NCBI RefSeq assembly: GCF_018294505.1
Contig: NC_057809.1
Location: forward strand, 413,330,104-413,394,103
DNA from: Triticum aestivum
Lineage: Eukaryota > Streptophyta > Magnoliopsida > Poales > Poaceae
Reading direction: 5' to 3'
Length of the DNA stretch: 64,000 nt
A program made the translations under genes and the position numbers. Under the pieces are notes generated by a model. It searched no databases and was not told the DNA's origin. It saw only the letters and a program-made list of their open reading frames with translations. Of the stretch, positions 43,674 to 53,643 are shown piece by piece. Position 1 is the first letter of the stretch. Each line of letters begins with the position of its first letter.

Positions 43674-46009
43674 ATGGCGACGGGCGAGGAGGCGAGGGAG
43701 CGCGGCGCGGAGTCGGCGGAGATGGTGCCGTCGTGGCGCGAGCAGCTGACGGTCCGGGCCTTCGTGGTGAGCGCGCTCCTGGCCGTGCTCTTCAGCGTCA
43801 TCGTCATGAAGCTGAGCCTCACGGCGGGGATCATCCCCTCGCTCAACATCTCCGCGGGGCTGCTTGGCTTCTTCTTCGCCCGTCTCTGGGCGGCCGCCGA
43901 GGCCAGGCTGGGCCTGCCCCGCCGCCCCTTCACGCGGCAGGAGAACACCGTCATCCAGACCTGCGTCGTCGCCGCCTACGGCATCGCCTTCAGCGGTAAG
44001 CGCGCGCGGCCGTTTTCTTTGCCGACTGTTTTCAATTACCCGTTCCTCTCCGTTTCGTGTGCTCTGCTGACCGGTGCGCAAGAGGCGCGCGCGTGCAGGT
44101 GGATTCGGCTCCTACATGTTTGCCATGAGCAGCAGGATCGCCGGCCAGGCGACGGAGGCGAATGACGCCATGAACGTCAAGGACCCCAGCTTGGGGTGGA
44201 TGATCGGGTTCCTCTTCCTCGTTTGCTTCGTCGGCCTCTTCGCTCTGGTGCCCCTGAGAAAGGTAAATCAAATCAGGGGCTCTCCGCTAATTTGTGCCAT
44301 TAATTCTCCATAAGGGAAGGTGTAAATCTGAATGGATTGCGTTGCGCGTGCAGGTCATGATCATCGACTACGGGCTGAGCTATCCGAGCGGCACCGCGAC
44401 GGCGACCCTCATCAACGGATTCCACACTCCTCAGGGCGCCAAGGACGCAAAGTGCGTGCAGTCAGTGCGATCTTTGTTCTGTACATTTCGACTGACATAG
44501 AGATAGTGTAGGACATTGTATTGTATTGTTGTACCACTGGATCAGAAATTTCTTGTGTTGCTTTGTTCCAGGGAGCAGGTGAAGACTCTTGGCAGGTACT
44601 CCCTCTTCAGCTTCCTCTGGGGCTTCTTCAAGTGGTTCTACACCGCCGGCGACGACTGCGGCTTCGAGAGCTTCCCCTCGCTGGGCCTCGAGGCGTACGA
44701 GAGGAAGTTCTACTTCAGCTTCTCTCCGATCTACGTCGGGGTCGGGATGATCTGCCCCTACATCATAAACGTCTCCATTCTCCTCGGCGGCATCCTTTCG
44801 TGGGGACTGATGTGGCCCCTGATAGAGAAGAAGAAGGGGAGCTGGTACCCGGCCACCGCCAAGCGCTCCGACCTCCATGGGCTGCAAGGCTACAAGGTCT
44901 TCATATCCATCGCCATGATTCTTGGTGACGGCTTCTACAACTTCGTCAAAGTCAGCCTGAGGATGTCCACGGCATTCATGGCAGCAGCCAGGAGGAAGAG
45001 CACACTCCCGGTGTCCGGTTCCGGTGATGGCCCGGCGAGGTCCCTGGACGACGATGACTTGCGTCGCACCGAGTACTTCCTCAGGGACCAGATCCCGATG
45101 GGCGTGGCGCTGGCTGGGTACGTCGCCGTGGCAGCCGTCTCCGTCGGCGTCGTCCCCAAGATATTCCCGCAGCTGAAATGGTACTACATCCTGGCCGTCT
45201 ACGGCATGGCGCCGGTGCTGGCCTTCTGCAACGCCTACGGGATGGGCCTCACCGACTGGTCCCTCGCCACGACCTACGGGAAGCTCGGCATCTTCGTCTT
45301 CGGCGCGTGGGCCGGCGCCTCGCACGGCGGCGTCATCGCGGGGCTGGCCGCGTGCGGCGTCATGATGACCATCGTCGCCACCGCCGCCGACCTCATGCAG
45401 GACTTCAAGACCGGGTACATGACCCTGGCGTCGCCGAGGTCCATGTTCATCAGCCAGGTCATAGGCACGGCCATGGGCTGCGTCATCGGGCCCTGCGTCT
45501 TCTGGCTCTTCTACAGGGCGTTCGACAACGTCGGGCTGAGCGGCAGCGACTACCCGGCGCCCTACGCCGTCGTGTACCGCAACATGGCCATCTTCGGCGT
45601 CCAGGGCTTCTCCTCCCTGCCCAAGCACTGCCTCACCCTGTGCTGCGTGGTGTTCGCCGCGGCGGTCGTCATCAACCTTGCGCGAGACCTGGCGCCAGAG
45701 AAGGTGTCGAGGTTCATGCCCGTCCCCATGGCCATGGCGATACCGTTCTACCTCGGGTCGTACTTCGCGATCGACATGTGCGTCGGCAGCGCGATACTGT
45801 TCGTGTGGGAGAGGGTGGATAAGGCCGGGGCGGACATGTTCGCGCGCTCGGTTGCTTCGGGCTTGATCTGTGGCGAGGGGATCTGGAGCATGCCGCAGTC
45901 GGTGCTGGCTCTGGCCAAGGTGCAGCCTCCGATCTGCATGAAGTTCCTGTCCAGATCCACGAATGCTAGAGTGGATGCCTTCATCCAAACCCTCTCGTCC
46001 AAGACATAG
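43674..46009 (+). CDS. YSL: Yellow stripe-like (YSL) metal-chelate transporter, OPT family
   Basis: Four exons with GT-AG junctions in frame: 43674-43995, 44099-44262, 44354-44451 and 44572-46009, giving 673 residues, normal for YSLs. YSL/OPT hallmarks include [70 protein letters not shown] and [18 protein letters not shown]. Many hydrophobic stretches fit a dozen or more membrane segments, with a charged loop near residues 380-410. YSLs are proton-coupled importers of iron, zinc or copper bound to nicotianamine or phytosiderophores, at the plasma or vesicle membrane. The start ATG (CCGGCATGGCG) is the first in frame. I cannot say which rice or barley YSL is orthologous. No lesion seen. Confidence 0.95.
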
Positions 46010-46830
46010 CATCCATGCATTCTCGTTTACCCAACTAGTAGTACTACTCAGCTTCGTGATCGTGCAACATTATATCGCTTTAATTGATTTAGTTTGTGCT
46101 GCTGGTTTGTCTGCGATTTTTTATAGAAGCTTCATCTAAATGGCAAGATCCAATGTCCTGAATTCATATATCTTGGTATGTCCAACTGACTGTCCCTAAT
46201 GTTTGCTGATCTTCCATGAAGTATTTGGTATATCTACACAAAATAATTGATGACTAACCAACTCGTCGATAACAACTAGCTTACCTACATTGTTGCTCTC
46301 TAAAATTTAGCTCCGCTCTAAAAAACACAAGTTAGATGGGGTAGCTCCATAATATTCTGCTCCAAAGAAAATTAGAATGTGAGATACAACTCCCTGTTTT
46401 TCGTTAAGGTGCTCCAGAAACTCTAGTTAAATAGTCCTTATGGAGTTGGAGAGAAATTACCCATCATTACCACCGGTAAATGAATACCCTTTCTTTGTTT
46501 TCCCACATAATCCAACCAAATAGACCTTTCTCACAAAAAAAATCATTGTTGAAGCTGAAGTTAGCTGAAAGCTAAACATGATAAACTGTTATTTGCTGGA
46601 GCTGCAACTCCTAAGTGAAATTGCTTTAAAATGGATTTGATAGTGTGAAAGCTGATTTTGGTGTAGCGGAGTAGTCCCAAACAGGGCTTAAATGTTTTTT
46701 TTTTCTAATTATACAATCTCATTGAAAAACAAGAGTTATTTCTTGGCCTCTTTGGTCACACGAATTTTAGTGCAGCATGCTAGACGGTTTTTGAAATTAT
46801 TTAGGAATTCCATTAACTCCTTGTATAATA
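46010..46830. other. YSL 3' flank and unassigned spacer
   Basis: AT-rich. A stretch near 46300-46690 has MITE-like phrases (CTCCGCTCTAAAAAA on one side, GGAGTAGTCCCAAACAGGG on the other), but I could not define both ends. Confidence 0.4.
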
Positions 46831-47161
46831 CTTCCTCTGTTTCTTTATATAAGGTGTATTTGTTTTTTATAATATTTTTTAATATAAGGTGTATTTCTTC
46901 TAATTTCTCATAATTTTATTTTTAGCCCTTTAAAAAAAGGATAGTATCTCTCCCCTAATTGCATGTATATCTCCTTGTAAAAAAGAAAAGGAAAGTATCT
47001 CTCTCTTGATTACGTATATTTCTTTCCTTTTTAGGCTAAATGATTTACTTGCCGATAATAAACTAATTAGCCAAGGGTAATTTCGTTCTAGATTGTCTAT
47101 AATTATGTGTCTTAGTCATCATGCCGAAAATAATACTACTTACATGACAAAATGGAGGGAG
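46831..47161. mobile_element. Stowaway-like MITE, 331 bp
   Basis: It starts CTTCCTCTGTTTCTTTATAT and ends CATGACAAAATGGAGGGAG, imperfect complements, flanked by TA at 46829-46830 and 47162-47163. The inner motif TATAAGGTGTATTT occurs twice near the left end. Confidence 0.7.
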
Positions 47162-47224
47162 TAACTAGTCTAAGCTTTTTCTTTGCCTAAATTCTAAAAA
47201 GTGCTTACGCACTAATTAGAAGAA

Positions 47225-48460
47225 ACGAGCGGCCGGTCTTACACACGCATGCATGTAGTTTTATAGTCTAAATTTCGTCTTTATTCGTGACGTGGCATGT
47301 ACTACTAGGATGGTCATATGTGCAAGACATCGCATTATTGCATGGATGCGCATGTCCATTTATCCGGGTTTTCAAATTTTTAAAAAGTCATATCTTTTAA
47401 ACCGTGCTTTGGAATTTAGATCCGTTTTCACTATTGAAATCCTCTCGACGAGATCTTTGAAACTAGATCCCGCATGGGTATGTTTTGACGAAATTTTTTT
47501 GATGCCAACTTTGACACTATATTGTGCAACTCTATTACCACATGGTGCAACTTTAGTACCGAATTGTGCAACTTTTTTGAAAACCAAGTTTGCAGCTGCA
47601 TGATCCAATTCTTTTGATATTGCAACAAAGAAACCATGACAACCAACTTTTTATGTCGTGCAACTAGTCTACTACCTCGGCCAACTATGTAGTGGTCGAT
47701 ATGTAACCCTTCCCCACTTTCCCTACCAATGGTTTGTGCAACTTAGTCTGTTGTTTACGCCAACTGCCTATTAGTCGATGTGCAACTCCTTCCCCTACCA
47801 ACTTGTGGATACATATTAGTTTTAGTTGGCGGGAGCAATAGACGGAGTTGCACATAGTCTGCTAGGCAGTTGGCCGGGGCAACACACGAAGTTGCACATC
47901 CACGAGTGATAGAAGAGAAAATTGCACACATTGTTAGATAGTTGGCCATCGTAGCATATGAAGTTGCACATCTACTGCTAGGCAGTTGGCCGATGCAGTA
48001 AATAGTGAAAGCACATCCACGGGTAGGAGAAAAGTTGCACGTCAACTACTAGACAGTTGGCCTCGACAAGAGACGAAGTTGCACATCTCACTCCAAGTGG
48101 GTACTTTTGGGGGTGGAGGCGCCATTAGTAAAAACTGCACGTCCACATGGTAGGTGCGAAGTTGCACATCCATTATGGTTAGTTGCACATTGACTGCTAG
48201 ATGGTTGCACAAAATATGTACTAAAATTGCACAAAAAATATTTCATAGAAACATACCCATGCGGGATCTAGTTTCGAAGAGCACGCCGCAAGGATTTCAA
48301 AGGTGAAAACGGATCTTAATTCGGATTCGTGATTTAAAAGTTATGGCTTTTCAAAAATTCATAAATCATGAATTAAATGCTAGAAAGTCATCCACCCACG
48401 CCATGCAGGAAAAAGCCAACAACCGAATACATGCATGTGAATCATTTAATGCCCTGTTAA
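47225..48460. mobile_element. Non-autonomous long-TIR DNA element with GTTGCAC repeats
   Basis: Inverted arms of about 130 bp or more: CTAGATCCCGCATGGGTATG near 47464 matches its complement near 48255, and GATCCGTTTTCACNNTTGAAATCCT near 47421 matches its complement near 48290. Between them GTTGCACAT(C) or its complement recurs many times. No protein is encoded. Outer ends and target duplication are not resolved, so limits are approximate. A Mutator relative is plausible. Confidence 0.65.
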
Positions 48461-48908
48461 TGGGTTGTTTTTGTTTAGTCATTTAAGACAATAAAATCTT
48501 TTCTAATCAGATGGAGGAGACAAATACTTGCCAAAAAAGATCAAAGTTTTTTTTATTTTTGCCGGCTGCTCTGGAACGTCAGGGAGCAGTCGGCCGCTGT
48601 GTAGACGCGTCCTTTTCTTTGAGATGTAGACCTCAAAACAAACATACTAAATATTCAAGTCCGATGGTAGTTATACTATTCCATTTCGTGTTTAAAAAAT
48701 ACTTTTCCATTTTGTCCAAAAAAATCAAAGGCAATTCTTTAAAATTAAATATAGTTTTTAAATATAAAAAGAAAACATGGTGTTCTCTTAAAAAAATGCA
48801 TGCACATATATACCTAATAGATTCATCTCTACTATCTTATTTACCTTGACAATGCAGTCTATCCACGTCATCAAGTAGGCTCACCATGTAAAAACGCTGT
48901 CCAACTAA
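48461..48908. other. Unassigned AT-rich spacer
   Basis: A short frame at 48511-48849 shows no domain and has biased composition. Nothing recognised. Confidence 0.4.
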
Positions 48909-49369
48909 GGCTGGTCATAGTGGGAAGTAACTTATAGGGTGTGTCTAGGGTACATCTAGATGTGCTCTATTTATTGCACATCTAAATGAGTGAATCAAGC
49001 ATAAAGAGAAAAAAAAAGAAAAAAAATATTCACACGAATCTTAATGTAAGATCAATGACATATGAATTAGATGTACAATACTTATGGCACATCTAGATGT
49101 GCTTTAGCAAAACTGTAACTTATATTAGTGTCATGCATATGACACTAGTCTAAATTACTACCTCCATAATGCAAAGTATCTTAGTAGTAGTGTCATAGAT
49201 TGTTTCATTTATTGCTTTATAGACTCATTTTACCTAGGGAAGCGCTACGTTATAGTAACATATTATGTTACTCCAAACACCTCTCTCCTTATTAAATACT
49301 TGCCACATAAGCAAAATTATCCTGGGGTGTGTTAAGTTACTACTTAAGTTACCCCCACTATGGCTAGCC
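48909..49369. mobile_element. Tourist-like (Harbinger) MITE with a nested MITE
   Basis: It starts GGCTGGTCATAGTGGG and ends CCCACTATGGCTAGCC, near-perfect complements, flanked by TAA on both sides (48906-48908 and 49370-49372). A separate element sits inside at 48936-49114. Confidence 0.8.
48936..49114. mobile_element. Mutator-type MITE nested in the Tourist-like MITE
   Basis: Perfect 9-bp duplications GTAACTTAT at 48927-48935 and 49115-49123 bracket it. The ends share an inverted ACATCTAGATGTGC block with weaker outer complementarity. A 9-bp duplication points to a Mutator relative. Confidence 0.75.
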
Positions 49370-49448
49370 TAACTCTTCGTCCACATGCTATCACCTGCCA
49401 TAAATAACCATTAATTATTTTTTTCATACACTCTCAAGCACTTTACTA

Positions 49449-49658
49449 CCTCTCCCTTAGTTTATAGGGTGTGCGCGTGCCCTTAGGTCGTCAATTTGAC
49501 CAACCTAATACAAGTTATATATTATAAAAAATATACCAATATAAACTTCAGATGTTCTATTTTCAAACCGTATAATTTTTGTGTTATATAGTTTATATTA
49601 AAGTGATAACATTGACAACCTAAATATATGCGTAGGACTTGTAAACCGAAACGGAGGT
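49449..49658. mobile_element. Stowaway-like MITE
   Basis: It begins CCTCTCCCTTAGTTTATAGG after TA and ends AAACCGAAACGGAGG, complementary in the Stowaway fashion. The right TA is mutated. Confidence 0.55.
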
Positions 49659-49685
49659 TGTATCTTAAGTTTCTTTTAAGTACTA

Positions 49686-49787
49686 CTCCCTCTGTTCCAA
49701 ATTACTCGTCACAGAAATGGATGTATCTATAACTAAAATACATCTAGATACATCCATACTTGTGACAAGTAATTCGTACGGAGGGAG
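49686..49787. mobile_element. Stowaway MITE, 102 bp
   Basis: CTCCCTCTGTTCCAAATTAC at the left and the near-complement GTAATTCGTACGGAGGGAG at the right, flanked by TA on each side. It is almost fully palindromic through ACATC TAGATGTAT-like blocks. Confidence 0.88.
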
Positions 49788-50384
49788 TATTTGTATATGT
49801 CTTGAAGTCATCTGATTCACTCCAGAAATCCAACAACCATTTGGTTATACTTGTGACATCAAGTCTGACGAGAGTAATATTCTACAACTAATAACTCATT
49901 TATTTTGAGACCAACCCACTTCCTATCTAGGATTTTATTTACAAGGCCAGCAATACCCCCTATGAATACTCCGCCAGTATGAAAAGTTCTTAATATTAGT
50001 TGAGTCTCTGGCTCCCTAATTGATTGACACCACTTAATCTTAATTTATTGTATCTTCCCGGAGTTTTCTCTCCGGAATTTATCTTTTATTATTTCAGTAT
50101 ATTACTTTATTTATACCTTTAATTGATGCGATCGTCTGATTCCGAAAGCCAAGCGATCGTTTTTTCTGATTCTCATTCTCTTGCGCTTCCTGTCCATCTC
50201 TTTTGCTCCTCACATGCTATAAAATTCTTTTTTTTGCGGGTGACATGCTACAAAATTCTTAACTGCCCCATCTCTGTTGTTCATGCCACGCTACAGTCAG
50301 AATACTTGTAGATTTAGCTGTTGCATGCGGTTGACTCCTTTTGACATTTTCTTGTGCTGCTCACTCCTCGTGCCCAGCTCTTTA
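49788..50384. other. Unassigned AT-rich spacer
   Basis: No gene, RNA or terminal repeat was recognised between the Stowaway MITE and the Harbinger-type element. Confidence 0.45.
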
Positions 50385-50659
50385 GAGCAAGTCTAGTAGA
50401 GTCTTTACATCCTCAAACCCCTAAAAATAACTGCTTTTTTTTTACAGTTTTTATCGAAAAAAAACCGTAGACTAGAACCTCTAAATCCTCAAATTCGTAA
50501 AAGAAATTAGAGGTCCAACTCTCAAACTGTTTCCCAACCTGTAGAAGTGAGGGTTGGGAGGAAAAACTCCCCCAACCCGCACTCCTCTTTCCTCTCGCGC
50601 GGGAGGGAAATTTCATCCCCGCCTCCCCGGCTCCTCCCGCCGCCTCGCCCCGCGCCGGC

Positions 50660-51457
50660 CATGGAGGCCGCCGCCGCGCCCTCGCCCGCCACCACGCCTG
50701 CCACGCCCGCCCCGCCCGACTCGGGCCCCGCCCTCGCCCCCGCCCCCGCACCCGCCCGTGGCCGACGTGGTGGCGGCGACCCACGTCGGGGCCAAGCGGC
50801 GGCGGGAGGGCCTCGCACCGCCTCCTCCCGCCTCCCCGGCTCCCGCCCCGGCCCCCATCGCCGCCCCGGCGCCTGCCCCCAAGAAGAGCCGGTCGAAGGC
50901 GGCCTCCCGTGGGCCGCGAGGGGCTTCCTCCAAGGTCGTCGGCTCGTCCCCGGCCGTGAAAAAGCCACGGAAGAAGCCCGCAGCCCCGCCTGCCACTGTC
51001 GCCGAACCTCCTCCCACCGCGCACGAGGTGTTCGAGGAAATGGCAACCCCATCCTCGTTCATGGACCTCCTCCAAGACGCGGAGGTGGACCTCGGGGCTC
51101 CGCCTCTAAAACCCTTTACGGTTGGTGACGACTTGGAGGAAGATGAGGAGGATGAAGGGGGTGACGAGGAGGAGGTGGCCAAGATAGGGGAGGAGACATT
51201 CACCGCCGCTTCCCGCCCACACGCGCGGTCGACAAACTACACGGAGGCGGAAGATATCCTCTTGGTTCGTGCTTGGGCAGCTGTGGGGATGGATGCAACC
51301 ACCGGCACCGATCAAACCGGTAAACGATATTGGTAAAGGATCGAGGACAACTATTGTAGGATCAAGCCAAAGAATAGTGGGTTCATCTCTCGCACTTACC
51401 GGTCGCTTCAAGGCCGGTGGGAGTTGATGAAGCCCGCTTGTGCTCGTTGGAGTGCGG
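50660..51457 (+). pseudogene. Harbinger ORF1 (Myb/SANT-like), 5' part
   Basis: After an Ala/Pro-rich N-terminus the frame reads PPVADVVAATHVGAKRRR. It then reaches an acidic stretch and a SANT-like trihelix region: TNYTEAEDILLVRAWAAVG, then RIEDNYCRIKPKN and SLQGRWELMKPACARW. A frameshift is needed near 50740 to join the start ATG at 50660 to this frame. A TAA at 51334-51336 replaces an expected Gln codon. Such proteins are often mislabelled glutathione S-transferase T3-like. In active Harbinger elements this protein helps bind transposon ends. The reading stops at the Copia junction at ~51457. Confidence 0.75.
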
Positions 51458-51879
51458 CCATGTCACATCACAACATGCCCTGCAAAAACAAGTTAGACGT
51501 CCTCTACTTTGTTGTTGCAAGTTTTACGTGGCTGCTACGGGCTTAAGTAAGAACCAATCTCACCTACGCATCAAAACCACAATGATAGTTTGTCAAATAG
51601 ACTCCGTTTTAACCTTCGCAAGGACCGGGCGTAGCCATACTTGGTTCAACTAAAGTTGGAGAGACAGTCGCCCGCAAGCCATCTATGTGCAAAGCACGTC
51701 GAGGGAACCGGTCTCGCGTAAGCGTACGCGTAAGGTTGGTCCGGGTCGTCTCGTCCAACAATACCGCCGAACCAAAGTATGACATGCTGGTAGGCAGTAT
51801 GACTTGTATCGTCCACAACTCACTTGTGTTCTACTCATGCATATAACATCAACATAAATAACCTAGGCTCGGATGCCAC
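51458..51879 (-). repeat. Truncated second leader copy of element B
   Basis: It matches 58446-58867 with only about three differences seen, including the primer-binding site at its right edge. The left edge joins host Harbinger sequence at a shared CCAT. Confidence 0.92.
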
Positions 51880-53610
51880 TGTTGGGTTTCGTAGTAATTT
51901 CAAAAAAAATTCCTACGCACACGCAAGATCATGTGATGCATAGCAACGAGGGGGAGAGTGTTGTCTACGTACCCAACGCAGACCGACTGCGAAAGCGATG
52001 ACACATCGTAGAGGAAGTAGTCGTACGTCTTCACGATCCAACCGATCAAGCACCGAAACTACGGCACCTCCGAGTTCGAGCACACGTTCAGCTCGATGAC
52101 GATCCCCGGACTCCGATCCAGCAAAGTGTCGGGGAAGAGTTTCGTCAGCACGACGGCGTGGTGACGATCTTGATGAACTACAGCAGCAGGGCTTCGCCTA
52201 AACTCCGCTACAGTATTATCGAGGAATATGGTGGCAGGGGGCACCGCACACGGCTAAGGAATAGATCACGTGGATCAACTTGTGTGTCTAGAGGTGCCCC
52301 CTGCCTCCGTATATAAAGGAGTAGAGGGGGGAGGCTGGCCGGCCAAGCTTGGTGCGCCAGGAGAGTCCTACTCCCTCTGGGAGTAGGATTCCCCCCCCCC
52401 AATCCTAGTTGGAATAGGATTCGCGGAGGGGGAAAAGAGGAGGAGGGGGCCGGCCACCTCTCCTAGTCCTAATAGGACTAGGGGAAGGGGGAGGCGCGCA
52501 GCCCATCTAGGGCAGCCCCTTCTCTTTTCCACTAAGGCCCACTATGGCCCATATAGCTCCCGGGGGGTTCCGGTAACCCTCCCGGTACTCCGGTAAAATC
52601 CCGATTTCACCCGGAACACTTCCGATATCCAAATATAGGCTTCCAATATATCAATCTTTACGTCTCGACCATTTCGAGACTCCTCGTCATGTCCGTGATC
52701 ACATCCGGGACTCCGAACAACCTTCGGTACATCAAAATGCATAAACTCATAATATAACTGTCATCGTAACCTTAAGCGTGCGGACCCTACGGGTTCGAGA
52801 ACAATGTAGACATGACCGAGACACGTCTCCGGTCAATAACCAATAGCGGGACCTGGATGCCCATATTGGCTCCTACATATTCTACGAAGATCTTTATCGG
52901 TCAGACCGCATAACAACATACGTTGTTCCCTTTGTCATCGGTATGTTACTTGCCCGAGATTTGATCGTCGGTATCCAATACCTAGTTCAATCTCGTTACC
53001 GGCAAGTCTCTTTACTCGTTCTGTAATACATCATCTCACAACTAACATATTAGTTGTAATGCTTGCAAGGCTTATGTGATGTGTATTACCGAGAGGGCCC
53101 AGAGATACCTCTCCGACAATCGGAGTGACAAATCCTAATCTCGAAATACGCCAACCCAACATCTACCTTTGGAGACACCTGTAATGCTCCTTTATAATCA
53201 CCCAGTTACGTTGTGACGTTTGGTAGCACCCAAAGTGTTCCTCCGGTAAACGGGAGTTGCATAATCTCATAGTCATAGGAACATGTATAAGTCATGAAGA
53301 AAGCAATAGCAACATACTAAACGATCGGGTGCTAAGCTAATGGAATGGGTCATGTCAATCAGATCATTCAACTAATGATGTGACCTCGTTAATCAAATAA
53401 CAACTCATTGTTCATGGTCAGGAAACATAACCATCTTTGATTAACGAGCTAGTCAAGTAGAGGCATACTAGTGACACTTTGTTTGTCTATGTATTCACAC
53501 ATGTATTATGTTTCCGGTTAATACAATTCTAGCATGAATAATAAACATTTATCATGATATAAGGAAATAAATAATAACTTTATTATTGCCTCTAGGGCAT
53601 ATTTCCTTCA
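51880..53610 (-). repeat. Element B LTR, left copy (1731 bp)
   Basis: It begins TGTTGGGTTTCG and ends TTTCCTTCA on +. It serves as 3' LTR for the intact polyprotein and as 5' LTR for the truncated second leader. Confidence 0.93.
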
Positions 53611-53621
53611 GTCTCCCACTT
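53611..53621 (-). promoter_or_regulatory. Element B polypurine tract
   Basis: AGTGGGAGAC on the coding strand next to the 3' LTR. Confidence 0.8.
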
Positions 53622-53643
53622 GCACTAGAGTCAATAATCTAGA

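Noticed and set aside
44462..46012. 516-residue minus-strand open frame opposite YSL exon 4
   Set aside because: It mirrors a GC-rich third-codon-position exon, has Arg/His/Asp-biased composition and no domain. It is a shadow of the YSL coding sequence.
48511..48849. 112-residue frame in AT-rich spacer
   Set aside because: Composition is biased to Lys, Phe and Ser, with no domain or neighbour support.
50554..51336. A host glutathione S-transferase-like or Myb gene
   Set aside because: It lies inside Harbinger-type terminal repeats with TTA duplications, needs a frameshift, has an internal TAA, and a second inverted copy exists nearby.
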